Origin: Struthio camelus
Taxonomy: Eukaryota > Chordata > Aves > Struthioniformes > Struthionidae
DNA: 64,000 nt
Reading direction: 5' to 3'
NCBI RefSeq assembly: GCF_040807025.1
Contig: NC_090946.1
Coordinates: forward strand, 7,668,001 to 7,732,000
The translations under genes and the position numbers were made by a program. Within the stretch, counting starts at the first letter, position 1, and every line of letters begins with the position of its first letter. Positions 30,801 through 54,148 of the stretch are shown here, piece after piece. A model generated the notes under the pieces. That model did not search any database. It had not been told where the DNA came from and was given only the letters and a program-made list of their open reading frames with translations.

Positions 30801-33800
30801 GGGCCTCCAAGTTTTACCACAGTTCTCTACTCTGGATGCCCTACACCAGTATTTATTTCCAGCACTGCTGTGCTACAGAGCAGGGCTCAGAAAGTCGTGC
30901 TGTTTGAGGAGTGACTGAGCACTGAAACTCCTGCTACAGTGGCTGGAAAGCCTCAGTGTCCATCCATTTCCCTGTTGGTCTGTACTCTCATGATCTCTAC
31001 CGCTCACCAGACAAGTTGAGCTCAGCGTGACACGTCGTTCATTTTGTGGGCATTTCTGTAGGGACACAAGCTGAAGGAGAGTCTGACCCCTGTGCTGAAC
31101 CTGCTGACCGAGAGCGCCCGAGTCCATCGCCAGACGAGGAAGTTCCTGAAGGCAAAGGTAACCCCTGGGTTCAGCCAGAAGTGCGGTGATGCTGCACGGG
31201 GGAGAGAGTAGCAAACTGCCTGAACGCTGCCTTCCTCCAGACCTCCTCCCTCTCAGTATTGGGTTCTGACATCTCGGAGGTTGAGGCCTTTGGTACCCAC
31301 GGTGGTTTTTTTTCCACATCTCTCATGCTTCCTGGATTTATTAGTTTTGGCTGATTTATGAAATGCACATACGTCTCCCCCCACCTGACCTGCAGTTGCT
31401 GTTCCAGCTCCACTGATCGCTCCTCACTGTGGCCTTGTAGGTGCTGCCCCCTCTCCGGGATGTAAGGAATCGGCCGGAGGTGGGGAACTCGCTGCGGAAC
31501 AAGCTGGTGCGTTTGATGACCCACATTGACACTGATGTGAAGCACTGTGCAGCAGAGTTCCTCTTTGTGCTCTGCAAGGAGAGCGGTGAGTCGCTGCACA
31601 CAGGCGCAGACAGAGTAGGGGCTGGAGAGGCATGAGGGAAAGCACAGGAGTGGTCTCTCTCCTTTCCCTGGCAGTGTCACGGTTCGTGAAGTACACAGGC
31701 TATGGGAATGCAGCTGGGCTCCTGGCAGCGCGAGGCCTCATGGCTGGTGGTCGGGAAGAGGGAGAGTACTCGGAGGATGAAGACACCGACACGGAGGAGT
31801 ACAAGGAGGCAAAGCCCAAGTAAAGAACTCCATTTCCCCCTCCATAGCATCCCTTTTCCGATACCTCATTCTCACTCCTCTGTCCCTTTCTTCACTTGCT
31901 TCTTTGCCATCTCCCTGCTATGCTCAGCCTGTCCTGCTCTTTCATGTACACAGATCCCTCCTCATTACTTAAGTTCCATTCTTAGCTTTGATTTCCTGCT
32001 CCACCATCTCTACCCGCTCCTTGGATTTAATGCCTCAGCGGCAGAGCTGCTCGTGGTGTGGGTGGTCACTAGTAGATATATCCAGTCTCTACAGCTGGGC
32101 ACTGGCTCTAGAGCACAGGGGATTCTTTCAGCCGGAGTCCATTCTGTACCAGACCTGTAATGGTGTGTACATGGCAGTATATCTGCCTTTAATCCATTAT
32201 CTGTGTATCTGTTTTGGTTCCCCCCCCCCACCACCTCAGTACAGAGTTGGTCGGGCTTCCCTTATGCCCTGGCATTAAGGGGTAAGGGTGGTCCCTTCTC
32301 GCAGAAGGGTTGAAAGTGCCAAGTACCCCTCTCTGCCTCGAGATCCCCTGTGTTGCTGGAGTGAGCTAGTTTTCCTCTTTGCTTGCTGGTGGGTGGTGGT
32401 AACTCAAGGATGAGGTGTGTGGAGGGAGAGCTGCGGAGCTGTGCTTAGCTTTGGGTCTCCCATCCTTTCCAGCATCTGGCTTAATGTCTCCACAGCCTAC
32501 AGGCTTCTTGTTATATATATATATATATGTTGTGTTAGCTTTTTGCCCCCCTGACTAGAGGAGAGGGAAGAAGTGGCATTGCCCCTTGGGCACCTGGTTT
32601 AAAACTGCACTGTGGAAGTGGACAGGATGGGGATGTCTCCCCCACCAGAGAAATGGGAGGGGTTTGTATGGAGGACTGTGTGAGGGGCATGCAGAAAGAG
32701 ATTGGACGCAGCACACTGTTTCACTGTGATAGCACCAGGGCTAACCTAGGCAGCAAAAGGAGAGGGCCCTGGTTTGCTGTGGCAATGATAACCAGCTCTG
32801 CTGTTGAGTTCCTCTGCTCCAGTATAGGTAAAGCCTGATTTTTAGTCAGCTCTCTTCTCACCTTTCTGTTTTACCTCCCTCCTTTGCCCTGGCCTCGTTG
32901 TTCTTTTTGTAGCATTAACCCTGTGACGGGACGTGTTGAGGAGAAACTCCCCAACCCCATGGAAGGGATGACTGAAGAGCAGAAGGAATATGAAGCCATG
33001 AAGTTAGTCAACATGTTTGACAAGCTGTCCAGGTACTAGAAGACTGTACGTGCCTGTCTTTGTATTAGCACCTGCATGTCTCTGACTTACACTTACCACA
33101 CTTACCACAGACCTTTCTTTGAATGTGTTGCCAAGGCACCACAAACTGAAGGGACATAAAGGAGGGATTGAGGGAAATACTTGGGAGATATTTCTCAGGT
33201 TGTTTAAGTTGGGCCCTGTTAATGTCAGGGGAAGGCATTGCAAGGCCCGTAGCAAGCTCTTTGGCGTGACAGCGTACCACAAACTTCCCCTATTTGTCTG
33301 CGCTGTTTCCAGACTGCCACACCGCCAGGTTTGGCCAGGCACTCAGTAACAAAAGGAGCCATTGTCCTGGCAAGGCTGCTGGGTAGGAGGTAGCATTTTG
33401 GGGACAGATGGCAGCTGGTCCCCCTTCCCTGCAGGAGTGCTTTTTCCTACCATCTCTCATCCATCATTAATAGGTGCCGCAGATAGGAGCCCAGGATCTG
33501 CTGACTGAGTTCAGACCATCCCCAAGGGTGGGAAGGAAAAGGGCTATGTATTTAATGTGTGTGTGGTAGAGGGAGAGGAACAGAGTCCAATGCCAGTGCT
33601 AATTTTCCTCTGGCAACCCAGCACTGCGCAGAATGAGACCTAAACCTGAGCCTATTTCAGGGACACTGAGAACGGCAACGTCTGTGGCTTGTTTCCAGCT
33701 CTTGCCTCACGGTGCTGGAGGTGTCACTGTTATAACTGTGTCCCGTCTTTGTAAGAAGGGAGACTTGCTCTCCTCTGAGCTGGCCCGGGCTTCTCCTGGG

Positions 33801-34019
33801 CTGCCTCGTGGCAGTACCCGCAGGCCCTTGCCTTTGTGACGTTGGTCTAGTATGTTCCTGTGGCGTAACCTTTACCCCCTTCTCCTCCCTGGCTGCAGAG
33901 AGCAAGTCATCCAACCCATGGGCATCACGCCGAGTGGCAACCTTGCTCCCATGGAGAACGCCATCCGCGATATGGCTGACGAGAGGTCGTCGTCCGACTC
34001 GGACCTGGGGTTGGACTGA
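21844..34019 (+). CDS. RIC8A: RIC8A, G-alpha chaperone and guanine-nucleotide exchange factor
   Basis: Coding exons are 21844-21927, 25340-25387, 27778-28392, 29077-29171, 30056-30206, 31062-31157, 31441-31585, 31675-31819, 32913-33032 and 33899-34019, giving 539 residues against about 531 in human. The protein is an armadillo/HEAT-like repeat fold. Recognisable segments are [48 protein letters not shown] and [20 protein letters not shown]. Ric-8A folds nascent G-alpha i/q/12/13 subunits and stimulates their nucleotide exchange in the cytoplasm. The acidic segment [13 protein letters not shown] keeps Ser444 and Thr449, equivalent to the CK2 sites S435/T440 described in rat. Exon 3 encodes 205 residues in one piece. 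A bird-type insertion ([12 protein letters not shown]) replaces the shorter human linker. All splice phases close. Confidence 0.97.
24045..24110 (+). repeat. Possible old CR1 3'-end fragment
   Basis: In RIC8A intron 1, the phrase around ATGCAGGAGATCGGACTGAC and TAATCTAACGGTCC resembles the 3' untranslated end of sauropsid CR1 LINEs, usually 'caggaggtcagactagatgat...aatggtccctt'. The copy is heavily diverged and its 5' limit cannot be drawn. It is inactive and probably old. Confidence 0.4.
32509..32530. repeat. (TA)n dinucleotide microsatellite
   Basis: About nine alternating TA units lie in RIC8A intron 8. The tract is short enough to be stable, and no function is evident. Confidence 0.8.
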
Positions 34020-34379
34020 CCCCGACCCCTCGCCCCAACCCCAGAGGACTGGGGAGCCTCCATCTGCTCTCCCTCCAGAACTGGTGCTGCACCCGGAGGC
34101 TAGTATTGGGCCAGGACTCTCCCTGTGGGATCTGAATGCAGCCTGGACCCTTCACAGTCCACAGTGAAGAACACCCCCTGCCTCCTTTCCCAGCTCCACA
34201 AACCACCTCTTTCTAGAAGCTCTTTGTGGCCTGGCTCCACCTTGGTCTCTGCCCTCCACAGCCTCGAGGATTTCAGAGTCCAAACTGCTTCCAGGACTTC
34301 TCATTAGGTTTTTCTTTTGAATATGTGATGTTTGGGAAGAAGGGGCGGGGGGAAATCTTTGTGTCACGTCAACAGGGTT

Positions 34380-34700
34380 CAGTAACCTGTGGAGCGTTTC
34401 GTGTACGTGCCGATGCTTGTGCGGCTACATGTCGGCGTGTGCGTCTCTGCGTGGTTACGCGGGGCAGTCGCTCCTGAGAAATGCAGTTGGGAGTGTGGGG
34501 CTCCACGAGAGGGGTGCGAGTTATTCATGGCAGAGGTTGGGGAGGGGGCATCCGCGGGGTGCCTCAGCATAGTGCATGCGTTTCATTAGCAGGTCCCTGT
34601 ACACGTGTGCTCAGTGTGCGTACGCATCGCGGTGTCTGCGCGAGCGTGGACTCGCCGTGAGCGTGCATGTGAGTGCAGAGGGGAGGGCTGGGCGTGCTGC
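34380..34700 (+). other. CpG-rich alternating purine-pyrimidine tract in the RIC8A 3' UTR
   Basis: The RIC8A 3' UTR contains an approximately 300-bp stretch rich in GTGCGTGTGCG, GTACACGTGTG and GTGCGTACGC words. Such alternating purine-pyrimidine sequence can adopt Z-DNA. It begins about 360 bp after the stop codon. Its CpG density is far above that of the flanking 3' UTR. No protein-coding explanation was found. Confidence 0.5.
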
Positions 34701-35152
34701 GGTGAACAGCACGTGCGCTGGGGGAGCAGGCGGGAGGGGAGAGGCGAGTAAAGCTCTCGGGTGAAGCTTCCAGCACTCCCATCAACCACAGGAAAGAAAC
34801 TTGCAGGTGACTGCCAGAAACACGGATATTTAGTCTGTGGCACTGTGCAATGTTCCTATTACCACTGAGTTTAGTTTTTGGCGTTGGCCTTTATCCGTTA
34901 TGCTTTCAAAATGAAAGGCCAAAATCTGTGCTGTATGTTGTTGCCTCCTCATCTGCCTTGGCTTTCCCACAGATCCGTTGCTCTTTGTGCCTGGGGGCTG
35001 GTGTTGATCCTGTCCTTTGCTGTGGCTTGGATTTGTCTTTTCTTTATTCCTTTGTTTTTCCTTTTTAAAGAGAAATGTTTTAAAGGAAAATCTTCCAGTT
35101 TGTCATGTACCAAAACTTACTAGCGCACACAGGAATGCAGAAGTTATGCTAG

Positions 35153-35158
35153 AATAAA
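35153..35158 (+). other. Polyadenylation signal, RIC8A
   Basis: AATAAA lies about 1.1 kb after the RIC8A stop codon and is the first canonical + strand signal. It gives a 3' UTR of about 1.15 kb. Confidence 0.6.
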
Positions 35159-35174
35159 GAAAACCTCCTGACAA

Positions 35175-37350
35175 ATGGTTTTATGTCAGTGATTCATCTA
35201 GCATCATAGTCTAAGCAAGTGAGGAAACATTGCTTTTTTTCTGACAAGCAAATGGTTCCGCGCTAATCACCCTGTGCTTTAGTTTTATTTGGGAGGTAAA
35301 GCTATAGCGTAAAAATGGTGTTAATCCAGAACCTTTCACTGCACTGCCACCACCAAATATAACCAAACAAAGCAACCAAAGTTAAATCGAGCGTGTAAGC
35401 TTGAGGAAGCGCGAAGATGGCAACACGATCTTAACTCTGTCCCTCGGGCCTTGCAACATGCAAAAGCTCCCAGGACTGTTCTTCACCTCCTTTGCAAGTG
35501 TTCTGTAAAGTTGAAAATTGTGCACACTGGCATTTCTCTATGTGCAACAGAGGCTTGCTGTTTAGCGTTTGCAGCATGGGTCTACTGAGGTTTATGGCTT
35601 AGGAGTGAAAAGTTGAAAAGTGCAGCGTGGTTTGGCTTCTGGTGGAAAGGCTGGAGAGATTGCTCAGGCTCTGTGATGGGGCGCCATCACAGATATCCAG
35701 GCAATCTGGGTCGGGTGAGGCTGCAGTTGTGCAGCTGGGGACAGTGGAGAGGTCTGAGAGTTTGCAGTTGTTCCTCTCCATATGTTTTTAGGAATTGGTG
35801 CTTATTTTCTGAAGGCCATCTCAGCAAGGAGAAAAGCTGAAGGTACGCTTCCTAAGTGGAAGTTGTGCAGTCAGATCTTCAGTGATTTAAGGCTTTTTTT
35901 TAAGCAGTCGTGATTAAAGTTCCAGGATCTCCCAGGGGTATACAATACTTATGTAAAACTGACCCACTTAAGCTTCACAGAGAGGCTTCTGTCATGAGAA
36001 TAACTTGAGTACATCGCAGCTGGAGTTTTTAGGCCAACTGCATCTGTCTTGCTTTTTCTTTCTTACTCTTTTTATCGTAAGAGACCACCCTCCCCACCTC
36101 TTCCATGTGAAAATGCAGAGCTCTGATCTCTTTCCAGCAGTTACAGAAACATTACATGCAAAAATAAGTGTGTGTGGGGGGGTATTTTTAACACAGTGCT
36201 TAAAATATTATTGTATTCAAATCCTTTTATCACTAATGCTTAAAGCCCTAACTTGCAACACACAAACCTTGATTTGAAGTGCGCCAGTGCAGCGGCTGAA
36301 CTAGGCACAGGTGCCTACTTTTGGGGTATGCAGCAGGGTATGGTTTGGAAACAACAAGTATTGCGTAGCAGTGAAAACTGTAGCAATGTACTGCTGGTGC
36401 TCTGCAAAGTGAGAATAACCCTTCTGCTTCTCTTTAGGCTGCACATTCAAATGCATTTGATGGGTCAATACCAGTTGTGAGAAGGAACATGCAGATATAT
36501 TTGAATGGCACATTTGGATAAACAAGTCTGCTCCTCTGAATGTGAGTTTGCTCCAATCTTTCTCTGAGGAAGTAGCTAGGAAACCAGGCACAAAAACCTG
36601 TTACTATAACATTAGCAGTAGATGTGCCAGACTTCTAGCAGCTGGCAATCTGGACGCCTTCAGTGGAGTCACAACAGCTTCTAGCTGTTGAGTAGTAGAC
36701 CTTAACATTTCTAATTGTCTAAACAGAAAGCCATAGAACAGCTTTTTTGAGGCCCTAAGGTGTGCCCTAGAAAGAGCTTTCAGGCATAGAAGTTAATAGC
36801 ACAACATTCAAACTACCTATTAAGATAAAGCTTTGCTCTCAAAAAAACTTGTATTCCCTTTGCTTGGGTTTTGTGCATTTTGGATGCTAACCATAACATA
36901 GTGGTATAAAATGTTTTGTTTGGAGCCGATACCAGTCTGGGATCACATCTGGAACAAAAACAAAACAAAAATGGATGGGTCACCCAGGGCCAGCTGGGTA
37001 CGCCTGCAAAACCCACAGACAAATCTGCAGCAATAAAATTAATACCTGTTATAGGCAAGAGACTCTGCTACACCTGTGATATGCAAAGCATGTCTCCTAC
37101 AGCACGTTTGGGAAAGAGCAGAAAGCAACTTAAGTGCTCTAAAGTGGCCTCTCCCTGGGACAGCGTTTACAGGGAGGAAAGGCAGTCTGGTAAGATCCTT
37201 AAAAAAGGAGGAAAAGAGAAGAAGGGGGGGGGAAAAAAAAAAGAAAAGCAGGTGAGAAGAACAGAGGTGATGGGGTGAGAATGTGCTCAAACACTAGGAA
37301 ATGTGTGGAGCTTATAAAAAAAAAAAAAAAAAACCCTCAGCTGACTTTGG
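35175..37350. other. Gap between the 3' ends of RIC8A and SIRT3
   Basis: This is a 2.2 kb A+T-richer stretch between convergent genes. I see no recognisable exon. A purine-rich run of A and G lies at about 37200-37260 and a poly-A tract at 37317-37333. Open frames present are short and unsupported. Confidence 0.5.
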
Positions 37351-37369
37351 CAAAAGAATTAGAACTCTT

Positions 37370-37375
37370 TTTATT
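37370..37375 (-). other. Polyadenylation signal, SIRT3
   Basis: TTTATT on the + strand reads AATAAA on the minus strand, about 900 bp beyond the inferred SIRT3 stop codon at 38278-38280. It is the likely SIRT3 transcript end and would place the 37.6-38.0 kb coding-like segment inside its 3' UTR. Confidence 0.5.
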
Positions 37376-37631
37376 ATCAAATAATTAACTCTACAATGAT
37401 TCAAAATTGTTCCAGTCAGAGCTTCCAGCAGCTTGAGCTGGCCTTGCTCAGCTGGCATGGGGGGCAGGCACGTTGATAGCATTTGTCTCCTGATTAGCAG
37501 AGATTTGATCCAAAGAATAAACACTACATGTCTGCAGCAACAGAAAGATCATGACGAATGAGAAACGTCTGTGGAGGAGCTATGAAAGGAGCTGGTAGAT
37601 GCTCAGTCCAGTGTAGGCAGCTTGAAAACTC

Positions 37632-37973
37632 CAGACTCTGAAAGTGATTGTGGCTGCTTAACTTCTGGCCTGCCATAAGGTCTGACCTTTGTAGCTTTTG
37701 CAACACCCAGTCTTTGAAAATCAGGCCCTCTGTGGGTCTTTGAGCGTGGACGGCTAGAGAAGAGGGAGACCCAAACCACAAGCTGCATATGCAGATCTCA
37801 TCCATCGTGTTGCGCAAGTCCTGCAGGACAGTCAGTGAGCTCCTGGCCATGCTTAATGGCAAACATCTCATGGCTGGACAACAGCATCTTCAGGTGGTGC
37901 ACCAACTGGGTGACAAAGCCAGAGCTGCTGAAGAGAAGAGGGAAGTCTCAACTAAGGGGCGCTATGATGAGGT
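37632..37973. other. Coding-like segment of unknown origin, in the SIRT3 3' UTR
   Basis: Three minus-strand pieces look protein-like but lie in different frames. One is a helical stretch with FVTQLVHHLKMLL (about 37930-37830). The next contains VLQDLRNTMDEI. The third is a basic tail running from RPRSKTHRGPDF to GVFKLPTLD and a stop (about 37755-37609). Good pyrimidine-tract AG acceptors precede the first and third pieces. On the + strand the same DNA has an open frame at 37789-37973 containing LQVVHQLGDKARAAEEK and ending at a GTGAGG donor. I do not recognise the protein. It may be an unannotated small gene, a decayed host pseudogene, or chance. Confidence 0.25.
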
Positions 37974-38277
37974 GAGGCTAGGAGGGATCGGGGTGCAGTG
38001 ACTATTAAACTGTTCCAAAATATCAGAACCAGTTTGCAGCTTGGCATTCAGTCTCCGCTTCCTTTATGGGTGAAGGCCTCTTTGCTCTACTTGCGGGGTG
38101 GCTGGATTCAGCCACAAGCATCCCCTCCTCCCCAGACTGCCAGTCCTATGTACGTTGGCTGCTGCAGAGCCTCTTGACAGCTCCCTGCTGGGCTTTCTCT
38201 TCTCTACCTATGCTGGGCATGACAACATCTCTCTTTCAAGGTGAACATCGTTTTCCAGCAGCAGGAAGCCAGCTGTC

Positions 38278-51334
<13,057 letters not shown>

Positions 51335-51633
51335 AGGACCTTGCACTGCCCCGAGAGAGTAATGTCTACTGCTACCGATGCTAGCAGCACTCGGACCACT
51401 GACTCTGTACTGGATTATATTGAAGGGGGGTGGGTGGGCAGAGGGGAGAGCAGCTTTTTGACGCTTGTACAGAGGAGTAAGTGGCCTTTTGCTGTGTAAC
51501 CCTTTGGTGCTTGGAGTCAAGATTTCCCTATGCGCTAACACTAGTGGCACTGACCATGGGAGCTCCTGTCCTGTCCTCGTCAAAGGAGGACAAAGGTTCC
51601 GCTGCGGTTGATTCCTCAGTCTTGCTAGTGAAC

Positions 51634-51731
51634 TGTTGTGGGAGAAGGTAATGCTGGTTACGTGCTACAGGAGCGGAGGTTATTGTGTGGGAGGATGTGA
51701 TGCTGGTTACATGCTACAAAAGTGGACGCTG
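51634..51731 (+). repeat. Two-copy tandem repeat (about 49 bp) in the PSMD13 3' UTR
   Basis: The segments around ATGCTGGTTACGTGCTACAG (51651) and ATGCTGGTTACATGCTACAA (51700) are direct repeats with a 49-bp period. Similarity runs upstream through a TGTGGGAG word in each copy. The copies have diverged by several substitutions. The repeat is 300 bp after the stop codon and before the polyadenylation signal. Confidence 0.75.
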
Positions 51732-52089
51732 TCTGCCTGGTAAAGGGGTGGCAGAAGCTCCCCTGTGAAAATGTTCTAGAGAGGTGCCTGACCATTGTAT
51801 GTCATATTACTTAGTAGTATCGGCCTTATGTGAGGGTATGACCTTCCCCTGGTAACGTCTCCCTCCCTGCCCCTGCAGCAGCCCAAAGGCAGCATTACTG
51901 AAATCATCTTTCTCCTTCTGCCCTCTTTCTCCACAACCCCTTCTCCTCATTTGCAGTAGAGGGAGTGTTTACTCCATCAAAGGGTTTTTTCCAGGATTAC
52001 AGTTTAGTGGATTTGTTTTTATATACTTTTGGGGGTTGATGTCTCTTATGAACACTTTATGCTAAAGTGTGGTGCAGCAATATTGCTGG

Positions 52090-52095
52090 AATAAA
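52090..52095 (+). other. Polyadenylation signal, PSMD13
   Basis: AATAAA lies about 755 bp after the PSMD13 stop and is followed by T/G-rich sequence (CTGTAGTTCTGTCTGTGC). This is a convincing cleavage region. Confidence 0.75.
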
Positions 52096-52129
52096 CTTCT
52101 CTGCCTTCCCTTTTCTGTAGTTCTGTCTG

Positions 52130-54020
52130 TGCTTTCATCCTAACTTGCAGCTGAGTGTCCGATCTCTTTAAAAATAAAAATAAATACTTCCTTTTAAGTG
52201 TCATGTTACAACTCTCTACTCAAAAACAGTGCAGGCTAAAACAGTCTGTTAATCACCAGCAGTATTAGTAGGCTACTTACTTGGTAGGCAGTACCTTAGT
52301 TATTACTTTACTGTCAAATTCCTGTCTCTCTTTTGTGGGAAGCTGTGGGAAGCCTTTTCTCCATGGTGTAAGAATTGGTGACTGAAATGCCTGAGAGGAG
52401 TTTGTTCCGCTTTTGTCCCTTGATGACCGCTACTTCAAAAGCTTTGCGTAATGTGGTTTTGCTTTAGTACTGCTGTGATGTCTTTAGGGAGATAAAAGAT
52501 AACTTTGCGTATCAACAGTTTTCAAGAAATGCAGGCCTGCACTGGGGACTACATGCAAGCATCTGGATGCACGGTATTCATAATGAGATGGTAGTAATAG
52601 CAAGCTGCACTAAGGTTTTTGCCCTGCCCAGTTTAAAGTTACTGTTAATATTCACAGTCTGACTAAGTATCTTGAGGTAAGTGGATTTTTAAATGCTGAT
52701 ACCACAACATTTGTGTGCAGTTCTCACTTTCCAGTACCAGTGCGATTGCTGCTCTGATTCAAGACACTTATTTTATTATACTTTACAGGCTTTTTCTAGT
52801 GTGCTGTCTTGACTCTGAGGGTTTAATGCCAGCAATGAAAAAGGAAAGCACGTGGCTGATGCTAGAAGGCTATGAGGATGGGAAGATGTCTTGGGCAAGG
52901 AAGACTTAAGCTTTTAAAAACAAAAAATGAAATCGTCAAACCCCATACTTGGTTACCATTCAGTCTTCCGCCTCTCTAATGCGTTTTGCATACGTTTCTT
53001 CTTGATTTGAAGTTGCTTAATTTTGAATGGCTGCCTCTTCCCAGTCCAGTCGGTTGTTTTTAATGTTGTTACTTTGCCTTTGATCAGCTGTTGGAGCACT
53101 TGTTTGAACCATATTATGATGCTTTCTCCTAGTGTGGAGCAATTTGAGACTTTGCCTAGTTTGTGCCTCGTCTTGTCTTCTGCATCGCATTCCTAATGCC
53201 ACTTCTACTGACTTTAGAAGAGCGTGCTGAGAAGAAAACCAACTATTCTGGTCAGGAGGATGTCTTCTCGATTTCATAGTTAAGGCTGGGGAGAGGGCTT
53301 TCACAAGTAGTCTTTTTAGTAGTGTCATGTCACTGCACCTTAGGAGTAAAGGAAACTCCAACAGTGAAGCAAAGCTAAGGCATCGTAACGCTGTTACTGC
53401 TGAAAAACTGAAGCATTACTATTGAAATAGTCCTAAAGCCTTTCCCTAGGAGTATTTTTGACAGCTGTCTTGCACTGTAGGGAGTGCTAGCTTGTATGTA
53501 AATTTTTGAGCAGTTCACTGAAGTGAACAGGAAGATCTAGAGAGTAAGTGAATTATCGCAGTCACCTTGGAGGTTGTTCCGCGATATCTGGAAGTACGAC
53601 TTGCTGCCTTTTGCCTAAAACAAGTAATTAGTTGGGCTTATGAACTTGGGAGGGGTGGGGGGGGGGTCGCTCTTTACACAAGAACAAGAGAAGTCAGATA
53701 TGCAGCACCTGGACTGGAGGCCACTAAATGCCACTTAGTTTCTGAGTGCTTTCTTGTCGGGGGTTTAGCAGGGTTTCACTTCTGTGCTAGCAGTGTGGGC
53801 GGTTCCTCACCATCTATCCTAAGGACTGTGCTGTACTGACACCCTGTGATGACAACTGCACCAGGTGAAAGCTCGAGGCGAAAACTATGCCTCCTGGCTG
53901 GAGTCTGCTTGCAAGCTTACGAAGGAATAACCCCACCTGTAGGGCGGTGTCCCGTCTGACTGAAGAGGATTGCTATTCTGTTCTTGTATGAAGAAGCACA
54001 GTCCAAGCAAAACCAACAGA
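52130..54020. other. Gap between the 3' ends of PSMD13 and COX8B, no gene recognised
   Basis: The 1.9 kb between these convergent genes holds only short open frames with no family resemblance and no clear repeat family. In mammals NLRP6 lies between PSMD13 and PGGHG. Nothing resembling a NACHT or leucine-rich-repeat exon is visible here. Confidence 0.5.
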
Positions 54021-54039
54021 CCATTATGTTTAATGCTAA

Positions 54040-54045
54040 TTTAAT
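54040..54045 (-). other. Candidate polyadenylation signal (ATTAAA), COX8B
   Basis: TTTAAT on the + strand reads ATTAAA on the minus strand, about 105 bp beyond the COX8B stop. A second copy lies at 54029-54034. ATTAAA is the commonest variant signal. Confidence 0.45.
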
Positions 54046-54148
54046 GAACAAAGTTAAGGAGTGTTTTCCCAGGGAAAGATCCGTTCTGTAGCTTTATCTT
54101 CGCTCATACTTCCGCTCTCGACTTGTTCCAAGTTCTTCTTGCTGTTCC

